Below, in pieces: positions 6,518 to 14,603 of a stretch of DNA of 64,000 nucleotides. The DNA is from Burkholderia latens (lineage in GTDB: Bacteria; Pseudomonadota; Gammaproteobacteria; Burkholderiales; Burkholderiaceae). The translations under genes and the position numbers were made by a program. The notes under the pieces were generated by a model. The model searched no databases, was not told the origin of the DNA, and was given only the letters and a program-made list of their open reading frames with translations. Location: contig NZ_CABVPL010000014.1 in NCBI RefSeq assembly GCF_902499045.1, forward strand, positions 62,001-126,000, read 5' to 3'. Numbering within the stretch: position 1 is the stretch's first letter; each line of letters opens with the position of its first letter.

Positions 6518-9508
6518 TTACTGGCACGCTTCGCACTCGTCGAAGCCCGGATCGCCCGGACGCATCGTGCACACCGGACCGTCCGCTTCCACCGGCGCGA
6601 GCGCCGCCGCGCCGATCGCACCCGACGATGCATCGCCGCCCGCCGCACCGAAGCTGCCCGCTGCGCCCTGCGCGCCGCCGCTGCTCGAACCGCCGCTCGT
6701 CGGCACCGCGTTCAGCGCGCCGTGCGCGACCGTCGACTTCTCGACGTGCGTCGCCGCCATCGTGCGGAGGTAGTAGGTCGTCTTCAGGCCGCGCAGCCAT
6801 GCGAGCTTGTAGACCTCGTCGAGCTTCTTGCCCGACGCGCCGCCCATGTAGATGTTCAGCGACTGCGCCTGGTCGATCCACTTCTGGCGACGCGATGCCG
6901 CTTCGACCAGCCACGTCGGGTCGACTTCGAACGCGGTCGCGTAGATCGCGCGCAGGTCGGCCGGGATGCGGTCGATGCGCGACAGCATGCCGTCGAAGTA
7001 CTTCAGGTCGGCGACCATCACTTCGTCCCACAGCCCGCGTTCCTTCAGATCGCGCACGAGGTACTCGTTGACCACCGTGAACTCGCCCGACAGGTTCGAC
7101 TTCACGTACAGGTTCTGGAAGGTCGGCTCGATGCACGCCGACACGCCGATGATGTTCGAGATCGTCGCCGTCGGCGCGATCGCGACGCAGTTCGAGTTGC
7201 GCATGCCGTGGGCGGCGATCCGCGAACGCAGCGCCGTCCAGTCGAGCGACTCCGACGTGTCGACCTCGACGTAGCCGCCGCGCGCTTCCGCCAGCAGCTT
7301 CAGCGTGTCCTGCGGGAGAATGCCGCGATCCCACAGCGAGCCGCGGTAGCTCGAGTAGCGGCCGCGTTCCTCGGCCAGCTCGGTCGACGCGTAGTACGCG
7401 TAGTAGCAGACCGCTTCCATCGAACGATCGGCGAACTCGACCGCCGCCTGCGACGCGTACGGCGTGCGCAGCAGGTGCAGGCAGTCCTGGAAGCCCATGA
7501 TGCCGAGGCCGACCGGACGGTGCTTCAGGTTCGAGTTACGCGCCTTCGGCACCGCGTAGTAGTTGATGTCGATCACGTTGTCGAGCATGCGCATCGCGAC
7601 GCTGATCGTGCGCTTCAGCTTGTCGTGGTCGAGCGCGTAGCTGCCGTCGGCCTGCTTCACCAGGTGGGCGACGAGGTTCACCGAACCCAGGTTGCACACC
7701 GCGATTTCGGTGTCGCTCGTGTTCAGCGTGATTTCCGTGCACAGGTTCGACGAGTGGACGACGCCGACGTGCTGCTGCGGCGAGCGCACGTTGCACGGAT
7801 CCTTGAACGTGATCCACGGGTGGCCCGTCTCGAACAGCATGCCGAGCATCTTGCGCCAGAGCTGCTGCGCCGGGATCTTCTTGAACAGCTTGATCTCGCC
7901 GCGCGCGACCTTGTCTTCGTAAGCCGTGTAAGCCGCCTCGAATTCAGCGCCGAACTTGTCGTGCAGGTCCGGGCAGGTCGACGGCGAGAACAGCGTCCAG
8001 TCGCCGCCTTCCATCACGCGCTTCATGAACAGGTCGGGAATCCAGTTCGCCGTGTTCATGTCGTGCGTACGGCGGCGGTCGTCGCCGGTGTTCTTGCGCA
8101 GCTCGAGGAATTCCTCGATGTCGAGATGCCACGATTCGAGGTACGCGCACACCGCGCCCTTGCGCTTGCCGCCCTGGTTGACCGCGACCGCCGTGTCGTT
8201 GACGACCTTCAGGAACGGCACCACGCCTTGCGACTTGCCGTTCGTGCCCTTGATATGCGAGCCGAGCGCGCGCACGCGCGTCCAGTCGTTGCCGAGGCCG
8301 CCGGCGAACTTCGACAGCAGCGCGTTTTCCTTCAGCGCTTCATAGATGCCGTCGAGGTCGTCCGCGACCGTCGTCAGGTAGCACGACGACAGCTGCGAGC
8401 GGTGCGTGCCCGAGTTGAACAACGTCGGCGTCGAACTCATGAAGTCGAAGCTCGACAGCACGTTGTAGAACTCGATCGCGCGCGTTTCGCGGTCGATCTC
8501 GTTCAGCGACAGGCCCATCGCGACGCGCATGAAGAAGGCTTGCGGCATTTCGATGCGCGTGCCTTCGACGTGCAGGAAGTAGCGGTCGTACAGCGTCTGC
8601 AGGCCGAGGTAGCCGAACTGCAGGTCGCGGCTCGCGTCGAGCGCTTCGCCGAGACGCTTCAGGTCGAACTGCAGCAGCTTGTCGTCGAGCAGGCCGGCGT
8701 CGACGCCGCGCTTCAGGAACTGCGGGAAGTATTCCGCGTAGCGGGCCGACATCTCGGCCTGCACGACTTCCTCGCCGAGGATCTCGCGACGGATCGTGTG
8801 CAGCAGGATGCGGGCCGTGACCTGGCTGTACGCCGGATCCTTCTCGATCATCGTGCGCGCAGCGAGAATCGCCGAGTCGTAGACCTGGCTCATCGGCACG
8901 CCGTCGTACAGGTTCTTCACCGTTTCCGCGACGATCGGGTCAGGGTTAACCGCAGCGCCGAGGCCGTCGCATGCCGACACGATCAGCGCGCGCAGCGCGT
9001 TCATGTCGAGCGGGCGCGTGACGCCGTTGTCGACGACGTTGATGCCGGTGCTCGACTCGCCGCCCGCTGCTGCCGCTTCCTCGCCCGCATGCTGACGCTC
9101 GAGGTGGCGCTTCTCGCGATACAGCACGTACGCACGCGCGACGTTGTGCTCGCCGCCACGCATCAGCGCGAGTTCGACCTGGTCCTGGATGTCTTCGATA
9201 TGGAACGTACCGCCGTTCGGGCGGCTGCGCACGAGCGCGCGCACGACGTTGTGCGTGAGCTGCTCGACGAGTTCGCGCACGCGCGCCGATGCCGCGCCCT
9301 GCCCGCCGTTGACGGCCAGGAAAGCCTTGGTCACCGCAATCGCGATCTTCGAAGGCTCGAACGACACCACGCTGCCGTTGCGGCGGATCACCTTGTAGTC
9401 GGCGAACGTGGCCTGCGGCGCGAGCGCCTGCGCGCCCTGTTCGGTCCCGCCGAGCGGACGGCTCGAGGCGCTCTCGTACTGGGACGTCGCGTTGTCGGTG
9501 GTTTGCAT
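6518..9508 (-). CDS. nrdA: Ribonucleoside-diphosphate reductase, alpha subunit (class Ia)
   Basis: A 996-residue catalytic R1 subunit. A single ATP-cone domain, the allosteric activity site, lies near residues 36-130. The ten-stranded barrel follows with conserved NSGTHRSQLSSCYL and SNLCTEI motifs. The C-terminus ends in CEACQ, the redox cysteine pair that is re-reduced by thioredoxin or glutaredoxin. I chose the ATG at 9508 (MQTTDNATS) because AGGAG lies 9 bases upstream; the frame stays open for 44 more codons but with no comparable site. It is expressed with nrdB downstream and is probably repressed by NrdR through the box pair at 9800-9846. Confidence 0.97.
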   Translation of the reverse strand: MQTTDNATSQYESASSRPLGGTEQGAQALAPQATFADYKVIRRNGSVVSFEPSKIAIAVTKAFLAVNGGQGAASARVRELVEQLTHNVVRALVRSRPNGGTFHIEDIQDQVELALMRGGEHNVARAYVLYREKRHLERQHAGEEAAAAGGESSTGINVVDNGVTRPLDMNALRALIVSACDGLGAAVNPDPIVAETVKNLYDGVPMSQVYDSAILAARTMIEKDPAYSQVTARILLHTIRREILGEEVVQAEMSARYAEYFPQFLKRGVDAGLLDDKLLQFDLKRLGEALDASRDLQFGYLGLQTLYDRYFLHVEGTRIEMPQAFFMRVAMGLSLNEIDRETRAIEFYNVLSSFDFMSSTPTLFNSGTHRSQLSSCYLTTVADDLDGIYEALKENALLSKFAGGLGNDWTRVRALGSHIKGTNGKSQGVVPFLKVVNDTAVAVNQGGKRKGAVCAYLESWHLDIEEFLELRKNTGDDRRRTHDMNTANWIPDLFMKRVMEGGDWTLFSPSTCPDLHDKFGAEFEAAYTAYEDKVARGEIKLFKKIPAQQLWRKMLGMLFETGHPWITFKDPCNVRSPQQHVGVVHSSNLCTEITLNTSDTEIAVCNLGSVNLVAHLVKQADGSYALDHDKLKRTISVAMRMLDNVIDINYYAVPKARNSNLKHRPVGLGIMGFQDCLHLLRTPYASQAAVEFADRSMEAVCYYAYYASTELAEERGRYSSYRGSLWDRGILPQDTLKLLAEARGGYVEVDTSESLDWTALRSRIAAHGMRNSNCVAIAPTATISNIIGVSACIEPTFQNLYVKSNLSGEFTVVNEYLVRDLKERGLWDEVMVADLKYFDGMLSRIDRIPADLRAIYATAFEVDPTWLVEAASRRQKWIDQAQSLNIYMGGASGKKLDEVYKLAWLRGLKTTYYLRTMAATHVEKSTVAHGALNAVPTSGGSSSGGAQGAAGSFGAAGGDASSGAIGAAALAPVEADGPVCTMRPGDPGFDECEACQ

Positions 9509-9799
9509 GTGCAAAGCTCCTGGTGTTGGATGGTGCGGAGAGAACCGCGGATTAAAACGAACGCCGCGCGATGCGGTGCGCGAGCGGTAAGAGGCGAGCG
9601 ATGCGTCGGGGAGGCCGGGCCGGCCGATGCGCGACAACAACCGGTCCGGTCGTGTGCTTCGTCATGTATACCCCGCCCCGTCGAAGTTCGCTGCGCTTGA
9701 TCGCGACACCCTGACCGCCCGGCCCGGCGCGCCGCACTGAGAACCCTGTCCGCCGGCAGTGGCCGCCGGCCGGTGCCGCTCGGGTTTTCCCTGCGACAC

Positions 9800-9846
9800 A
9801 CACTATATCTAGTACAGAACTACTCAACTGGCACCAAGTATAGTGG
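9800..9846 (-). promoter_or_regulatory. Pair of NrdR boxes upstream of nrdA
   Basis: Box 1 at 9800-9815 (ACACTATATCTAGTAC) matches 13 of 16 positions of the NrdR consensus acaCwAtATaTwGtgt. Box 2 at 9831-9846 (GCACCAAGTATAGTGG) matches 11 of 16. Their starts are 31 bp apart, about three helical turns, the spacing known for NrdR operators. Box 2 covers the -10 element and box 1 lies just downstream of the predicted start, so binding should repress transcription. No nrdR gene is in this window. Confidence 0.8.
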
Positions 9847-9864
9847 ACATTCGGACGAGGTCAA
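9837..9864 (-). promoter_or_regulatory. sigma70-like promoter of nrdA
   Basis: On the minus strand, -35 TTGACC (9864-9859), a 16-bp spacer, and -10 TATACT (9842-9837). The start of transcription would be near 9830, giving a leader of about 320 nt before the nrdA ATG. Its overlap with an NrdR box supports the assignment. Confidence 0.7.
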
Positions 9865-9963
9865 AACGGAGAATTTGCGATAGAGGTCTTGACATCGCTC
9901 GCGTGCAGACACGACAAGGCATTGGTCGGAGAAAAAACTTTCCCCGCTCAAAAAACCCGGCGC

Positions 9964-10554
9964 TCAGTGCTGACGGAAAGGAAAGTATCCGGCCGAAAAG
10001 CCGGCATCGCGTGCGAAGCGTTGCCAATCGAAGTGCGGGCCGGGATCGGTCTTGCGGCCCGGCGCGACGTCGGAATGACCGGCCACCGCGTCGATCGGGT
10101 AGCGCGCGGCGAGCGTGCGCGCGAGCACGCCGAGCGTCGCGTACTGGGCGGCGTCGAACGGCACGTCGTCTGCGCCTTCGAGTTCGATGCCGATCGAGAA
10201 GTCGTTGCAGCGCGGCCGCCCGAAGAACTCGGACGCGCCCGCGTGCCATGCGCGCTCGTCGCACGACACGAACTGCACGAGTTCGCCGTCGCGGCGGATC
10301 AGGAAGTGCGCGGACACGCGCACGCCGCGCAGGTGACTCTGGTAATAGGGGTGCGCATCGCAGTCGAGGCGATTCAGGAACAGCGCCTCGATCGCGTCGC
10401 CGCCGAACTCGCCGGGCGGCAGGCTGATGTTGTGGACGACGACGAGCGTCGGCACAGCGCCCGCGGGCCGCGCCTCGTAATTTGGCGACGGTGCGTGGCG
10501 CGCCTCGCGCACCCAGCCGTGCGCGTCCACCGACAGCAGCGCCGCGTCGCTCAT
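9964..10554 (-). CDS. ampD: 1,6-anhydro-N-acetylmuramyl-L-alanine amidase (AmpD)
   Basis: A 196-residue zinc amidase of the N-acetylmuramoyl-L-alanine amidase 2 family. In the cytoplasm it cleaves anhydro-muropeptides during cell-wall recycling, which keeps AmpR-dependent beta-lactamase low. Zinc ligands by motif are His41 (VVVHNISLP), His160 and Asp170 (GHSDVAPGRKTDPGPHFDW). The family motif RAWHAG is present at 102-106. The ATG overlaps the upstream gene's stop as ATGA, indicating translational coupling. Confidence 0.95.
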   Translation of the reverse strand: MSDAALLSVDAHGWVREARHAPSPNYEARPAGAVPTLVVVHNISLPPGEFGGDAIEALFLNRLDCDAHPYYQSHLRGVRVSAHFLIRRDGELVQFVSCDERAWHAGASEFFGRPRCNDFSIGIELEGADDVPFDAAQYATLGVLARTLAARYPIDAVAGHSDVAPGRKTDPGPHFDWQRFARDAGFSAGYFPFRQH

Positions 10555-10868
10555 CGCGCGTCGTGGCCGCTCGCGCGGGCGCCGTGGCGCTGCGCGTGCT
10601 CGGTGCTGCAGAAGTATTCGCCGCCCGCGGCGACGGCGTCGCCCTTCGGCGCGTGCACGCCGCATTCGGCGCAGCGCACCATCGGCTCGGGCAGCGCGCG
10701 CGCATCGCCGTTCGCCCGCGACGCGCCGGCGCCGCCTTGCCCGGCCGCGCCGTCGTGGCCGCCCGCGCGGCCGGTGCGCGCCTGTGCGTGCTCCTGAGCC
10801 TGGCGCAGCTTGCGCGCGAGCCACGAGCCCGCGAAGAAGAGAAGAATCAGGAGAAGAATCTGTCGCAT
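10551..10868 (-). CDS. Small PP0621-type membrane protein with a C-terminal Cys motif
   Basis: A 105-residue protein. An N-terminal hydrophobic segment (MRQILLLILLFFAGSWLA) anchors a Gly/Ala-rich linker and a C-terminal metal-binding-like motif, CAECGVHAPKGD followed about 10 residues later by FCSTEH. This is the layout of the PP0621 family, which sits next to ampD in many beta- and gammaproteobacteria. I started it at the ATG directly before the hydrophobic segment; 29 upstream codons in the same frame look non-coding. Function is unknown; its coupling to ampD suggests a shared transcript. Confidence 0.8.
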   Translation of the reverse strand: MRQILLLILLFFAGSWLARKLRQAQEHAQARTGRAGGHDGAAGQGGAGASRANGDARALPEPMVRCAECGVHAPKGDAVAAGGEYFCSTEHAQRHGARASGHDAR

Positions 10869-10881
10869 CGGAAACCTGCGT

Positions 10882-11775
10882 TCAAACCACGGAGCGGTGC
10901 AGCAGCACCTCGAAAACGAACCGGCTGCCGACATACGCGAGCAGCAGCGCGGCAAACGACACCAGCACCCAGCGCGCGGCGCCGCGCCCGCGCCAGCCCG
11001 ACGTCTTGCGAGCGACCAGCAGGCCGCCGAACATCAGCCACGACAGCACCGCGAACACGGTCTTGTGGTCGAGCCGCAGCGCGCGCGCATCGACCTGCTC
11101 GCTGAACAGGATGCCCGATGCGAGCGTCAGCGTGAGCAGCACGAAGCCGGCGCCGATCAGGCGGAACAGCAGCTTCTCGAGCGTGAGCAGCGGCGGCAGC
11201 GTTTCGAGCCAGCTCGCGATCCAGCCGGTCGAGCCGTCGCGCCCGCCGCTTCTCAGCGACTGCAGCCGCCGCTCGACCATCAGCATCAGCACCGCGTGCA
11301 GCGCGGCGATCGCGAACAGGCCGTACGCGATGTTCGCGATCAGGAAGTGCAGCTTGAACAGCGGTGCTGCGGCATAAGGCAGCACCCGCACGCCACCGAA
11401 CACGAGCGGCAGCAGCGACGCGCCGCACGCGAGCGGCAGCACGAGCAGCCGCAGGCTGTCGAGCGGGAAGAAGAAGCTCTCGATCCAGTAGATGCCGGCG
11501 CCGAGCCAGAACATCGCGGACAGCGCGAACGCGAAGCCGAACACCATCGCGTCGTGCGGGAAGATCGTCGTGTGCAGCAGCACGCCATGCGCGACGAGCG
11601 CCGCGAACAACAGTGCGCGGCCGGCCCCGCTCATCCCCGACGCGGCGGACGCCGGAACCGGCACGGCCGGCACGCTCGCGACGAGCGGCGCCGCGCCCTG
11701 ACGGTGCGTGCGCCAGCCTGCGACGGCGAGGCCGCCGTACAGGAATGCGGTGAGGGCATACAGTACAATATCCAT
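10882..11775 (-). CDS. CcsA/HemX-like cytochrome c assembly membrane protein (YpjD family)
   Basis: A 297-residue polytopic membrane protein with about eight hydrophobic helices. It matches the cytochrome c assembly (CcsA/CcmC/YpjD) family by its overall layout and segments such as LHFLIANIAYGLFAIAALHAVLMLM. It is divergent from ffh with an 89-bp gap; ypjD beside ffh is conserved in proteobacteria, including E. coli. Whether it actually handles haem is not established. PP0621 and ampD follow downstream on the same strand, 13 bp away. Confidence 0.85.
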   Translation of the reverse strand: MDIVLYALTAFLYGGLAVAGWRTHRQGAAPLVASVPAVPVPASAASGMSGAGRALLFAALVAHGVLLHTTIFPHDAMVFGFAFALSAMFWLGAGIYWIESFFFPLDSLRLLVLPLACGASLLPLVFGGVRVLPYAAAPLFKLHFLIANIAYGLFAIAALHAVLMLMVERRLQSLRSGGRDGSTGWIASWLETLPPLLTLEKLLFRLIGAGFVLLTLTLASGILFSEQVDARALRLDHKTVFAVLSWLMFGGLLVARKTSGWRGRGAARWVLVSFAALLLAYVGSRFVFEVLLHRSVV

Positions 11776-11864
11776 GTTCGAAGTTTACACTAGGCCCCCT
11801 TCCCGCGACGGCTCCGTTTGTTCGGTTCCGTTGCGCCTTCGGGCCCCACTGTCCATCGCTCCCC

Positions 11865-13232
11865 ATGCTCGACAATCTCACTCAACGGATGGCGCGCGTC
11901 GTCAAGACGCTGCGCGGCGAGGCCCGCCTCACCGAGGCGAACACCCAGGAGATGCTCCGCGAGGTGCGTCTCGCGCTGCTGGAGGCCGACGTCGCGCTGC
12001 CCGTCGTCCGCGAATTCATCGCCAAGGTCAAGGAAAAGGCGCTCGGCGAGGAAGTGATCAGCAGTCTGTCGCCGGGCCAGGCGCTCGTCGGCGTGGTCCA
12101 GAAGGAACTGACCGCCGTGATCGGCGGCGACTACGAAGGCAAGGCCGCCGAGCTGAATCTCGCGGTCACGCCGCCCGCCGTGATCCTGATGGCCGGCCTG
12201 CAGGGCGCCGGCAAGACCACGACCGCCGGCAAGCTCGCGAAGCTGTTGCGCGAGAAGTACAAGAAGAAGGTGCTGACGGTGTCGTGCGACGTGTATCGCC
12301 CGGCCGCGATCATGCAGCTGAAAACGGTGAGCGAACAGGTCGGCGCCGACTTCTTCCCGTCGACGCCGGACCAGAAGCCCGTCGACATCGCGCTCGCGGC
12401 CGTCGACTGGGCGAAGCGCCACTACCATGACGTGCTGATCGTCGACACGGCCGGCCGCCTCGGCATCGACGAAGCGATGATGCAGGAAATCGCCGCGCTG
12501 CACGGCGCGCTGAAGCCGGCCGAAACGCTGTTCGTCGTCGACGCGATGCTCGGCCAGGACGCGGTCAACACCGCGAAGGCGTTCAACGACACGCTGCCGC
12601 TCACCGGCGTCGTGCTGACCAAGCTCGACGGCGACTCGCGCGGCGGCGCCGCGCTGTCGGTGCGCCACATCACGGGCAAGCCGATCAAGTTCGTCGGCGT
12701 CGCCGAGAAGCTCGACGGCCTCGAGGTGTTCCATCCGGACCGGATGGCGAACCGAATCCTCGGCATGGGCGACATCCTCGCGCTCGTCGAGGAAGCGCAG
12801 CGCGGCGTCAACGTGCAGGCCGCGCAGAAGCTCGCCGACAAGGTCAAGAAAGGCGGCGACTTCGACCTCAACGATTTCCGCGCGCAGATCTCGCAGATGA
12901 AGAACATGGGCGGCCTGTCGTCGCTGATGGACAAGCTGCCCGCGCAGTTCCAGCAGGCGGCGGCCGGCGCCGACATGAGCCAGGCCGAGAAGTCGATCCG
13001 CCGGATGGAAGGGATCATCAGCTCGATGACGCCCGCCGAGCGCGCGAAACCCGAGATCATCAAGGCGACGCGCAAGCGCCGCATTGCGGCCGGCGCGGGC
13101 GTGCCGGTGCAGGAAGTCAACCGGATGCTGAACCAGTACGACCAGATGCGTACGATGATGAAGAAGCTGAAGGGCGGCAACATGCAGAAGATGATGCGCG
13201 GCCTGAAGGGCATGATGCCCGGCATGCGCTGA
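11865..13232 (+). CDS. ffh: Signal recognition particle protein Ffh
   Basis: A 455-residue SRP GTPase that binds signal sequences and 4.5S RNA and delivers ribosomes to FtsY. The N domain (about 1-90) precedes the G domain with P-loop GLQGAGKTTT (111-120), DTAGR and TKLDGDSRGG. The Met-rich M domain (about 300-455) contains MKNMGGLSSLMDKL and a C-terminal tail GGNMQKMMRGLKGMMPGMR. Full length for the family. A weak GC stem (CCCGC/GCGGG, 13237-13256) with T residues follows the stop and may terminate it. Confidence 0.97.
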   Translation: MLDNLTQRMARVVKTLRGEARLTEANTQEMLREVRLALLEADVALPVVREFIAKVKEKALGEEVISSLSPGQALVGVVQKELTAVIGGDYEGKAAELNLAVTPPAVILMAGLQGAGKTTTAGKLAKLLREKYKKKVLTVSCDVYRPAAIMQLKTVSEQVGADFFPSTPDQKPVDIALAAVDWAKRHYHDVLIVDTAGRLGIDEAMMQEIAALHGALKPAETLFVVDAMLGQDAVNTAKAFNDTLPLTGVVLTKLDGDSRGGAALSVRHITGKPIKFVGVAEKLDGLEVFHPDRMANRILGMGDILALVEEAQRGVNVQAAQKLADKVKKGGDFDLNDFRAQISQMKNMGGLSSLMDKLPAQFQQAAAGADMSQAEKSIRRMEGIISSMTPAERAKPEIIKATRKRRIAAGAGVPVQEVNRMLNQYDQMRTMMKKLKGGNMQKMMRGLKGMMPGMR

Positions 13233-13293
13233 TTCGCCCGCCGGCCGGCGCGCGGGTTTTTGCCGTAGCGCGCGCCGTCCGTTCTGCTTCATT

Positions 13294-13315
13294 CTTGTTT
13301 GTATCTTGTTTGTAT
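13294..13315 (+). repeat. 11-bp perfect tandem repeat upstream of the phosphoribosyltransferase gene
   Basis: CTTGTTTGTAT occurs twice head to tail with no spacer (13294-13304 and 13305-13315), ending 21 bp before the start codon. The period is about one helical turn, so it could be a regulator site or part of the core promoter. No known motif is recognised. Confidence 0.6.
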
Positions 13316-13336
13316 ACCGACTGCTCGCCAGAACAC

Positions 13337-13888
13337 ATGAACCGCGAAGAAGCCCTCCACATTTTCGACCACTCCGAAGAGATCGTCTCGGCCGATGCCG
13401 TCAACGCATCGATCGCCCGGATGGCCGACGCGATCCGCGCCGAGATCGGCGACGCGTTCCCGCTCGTTCTCTCGGTGATGGGCGGCGCCGCGGTGTTTAC
13501 CGGGATGCTGCTGCCGCATCTCGATTTCCCGCTCGAATTCGACTACATCCACCTGACCCGCTACCGCAACACGACGCAGGGCAGCCCGGAGATGCACTGG
13601 CGCGTCGCGCCGCGCGAATCGGTGAAGGACCGCATCGTGCTCGTGCTCGACGACATCCTCGACGAAGGCGAGACGATGGCCGCGATCCGCGACCGCATCC
13701 TCGACATGGGTGCGAAGCGCTTCATGTCCGCCGTGCTGTGCGAGAAGACGCTCGCGAAGCCGAAACCGCTGCACCCCGACTTCTGCGGCTTTTCGGTGCC
13801 GGACCGCTACGTGTTCGGCTGCGGGATGGACGCCAAGGGCTACTGGCGCAACCTGCCGACGATCCGCGCGCTGACCGCGAACGTCTGA
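13337..13888 (+). CDS. Hypoxanthine-guanine phosphoribosyltransferase-type enzyme
   Basis: A 183-residue type I phosphoribosyltransferase. The PRPP-binding loop VLVLDDILDEGETM is intact and the C-terminus holds the purine-binding hydrophobic region (FSVPDRYVFGCGMDAKGYW). This form is annotated hypoxanthine-guanine phosphoribosyltransferase in betaproteobacteria and would salvage hypoxanthine and guanine to IMP and GMP. The ATG at 13337 (MNREEAL) gives the conserved start; the frame extends 14 codons upstream into the tandem repeat. No strong Shine-Dalgarno is visible. It is followed by a bidirectional terminator. Confidence 0.88.
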   Translation: MNREEALHIFDHSEEIVSADAVNASIARMADAIRAEIGDAFPLVLSVMGGAAVFTGMLLPHLDFPLEFDYIHLTRYRNTTQGSPEMHWRVAPRESVKDRIVLVLDDILDEGETMAAIRDRILDMGAKRFMSAVLCEKTLAKPKPLHPDFCGFSVPDRYVFGCGMDAKGYWRNLPTIRALTANV

Positions 13889-13910
13889 CCGCCCTGCCCG
13901 CGCTATAAAG

Positions 13911-13949
13911 AAAAAGCGGCGCTCCGGTTTCCCGGAGCGCCGCTTTTTT
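13911..13949. terminator. Bidirectional intrinsic terminator
   Basis: A 17-bp stem, AAAAAGCGGCGCTCCGG against CCGGAGCGCCGCTTTTT, with a TTTC loop. A-tract and T-tract flank it, so it can end both the phosphoribosyltransferase transcript and the opposing marC transcript. Confidence 0.92.
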
Positions 13950-13973
13950 CGTCGGCTCGCCGCGCCGCACGTG

Positions 13974-14582
13974 CTATGGCTGCAACTGGTGCACGAACAC
14001 GCGGATGCCCGCCAGCAGCATCTCGACCGAGATCGCGACGAGCACGAGGCCCATCAGCCGCTCGAACGCGGCGACGGTCCGCTCGCCGAGCCATGCCTGG
14101 ATCCTTTCGGCCAGCACCAGCGTGATCGCGCAGACGATCATCGTGACCGTCAGCGCGCCGACCCACTCGAACATCTTGCCGGGCGCCTGCGACGTCAGCA
14201 GCATCACCGTCGCGAGCGCGGACGGCCCGGCGAGCGCCGGAATCGCGAGCGGCACGATGAACGGCTCGCCGCCGGCGCGCGGATCACTGCCGAGCGCGCC
14301 GTCCGGGTGCGGGAAGATCATCCGCAGCGCGATCAGGAACAGCACGATCCCGCCGCCGAGCCGCAGCGACAGGTCGGTGAGACTCATCATCCGCAGGAAG
14401 CGGTCGCCGACCACCATGAAGAACAGCAGGATCACGAATGCGATCCCCACTTCGCGCAGGATCAGCTTCACGCGCCGCTCGCGCGGCACATCCCGCATTG
14501 CCGTGATGAACAGCGGGATGTTGCCGAGCGGATCCGTGATCAGCACGAGGAGCACGGTGGCCGACAGGAAGGTGTATTCCAC
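13974..14582 (-). CDS. MarC family integral membrane protein
   Basis: A 202-residue protein with about six hydrophobic helices. The family motif LITDPLGNIPLF near the N-terminus and LRLGGGIVLFLIALRM match MarC/YhgN (UPF0056). The original link to multiple antibiotic resistance has been withdrawn; some members are proposed amino-acid exporters, so function here is open. It lies 21 bp downstream of proS on the same strand and likely shares its transcript. Confidence 0.9.
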   Translation of the reverse strand: MEYTFLSATVLLVLITDPLGNIPLFITAMRDVPRERRVKLILREVGIAFVILLFFMVVGDRFLRMMSLTDLSLRLGGGIVLFLIALRMIFPHPDGALGSDPRAGGEPFIVPLAIPALAGPSALATVMLLTSQAPGKMFEWVGALTVTMIVCAITLVLAERIQAWLGERTVAAFERLMGLVLVAISVEMLLAGIRVFVHQLQP

Positions 14583-14603
14583 CGTGTCCCCCGGTTGCCG
14601 CGC

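Larger units (their letters stand above)
9509..9963. other. nrdA promoter and long leader
   Basis: A 455-bp gap between ampD (3' end) and nrdA. It holds the nrdA promoter and NrdR boxes (9800-9864) and then an untranslated leader of about 320 nt. Within the leader a 37-codon reading frame (9665 down to 9552, beginning MTKHTTGPVV) starts after a GGGGCGGGG stretch. It is Arg/Pro-rich and I cannot say whether it is translated. No clear ampD terminator is visible. Confidence 0.55.

Noticed and set aside
6440-9700. A 1086-codon open frame opposite nrdA.
   Set aside because: High-G+C codon bias leaves the antisense frame open; its Arg/His/Val-rich composition has no domain and nrdA is certain.
9700-9790. 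Possible cobalamin riboswitch in the nrdA leader, suggested by GCCACTGCC-like sequence.
   Set aside because: The conserved B12 box and the rest of the core are absent; the match is a short GC-rich coincidence, and class Ia reductase does not use cobalamin.
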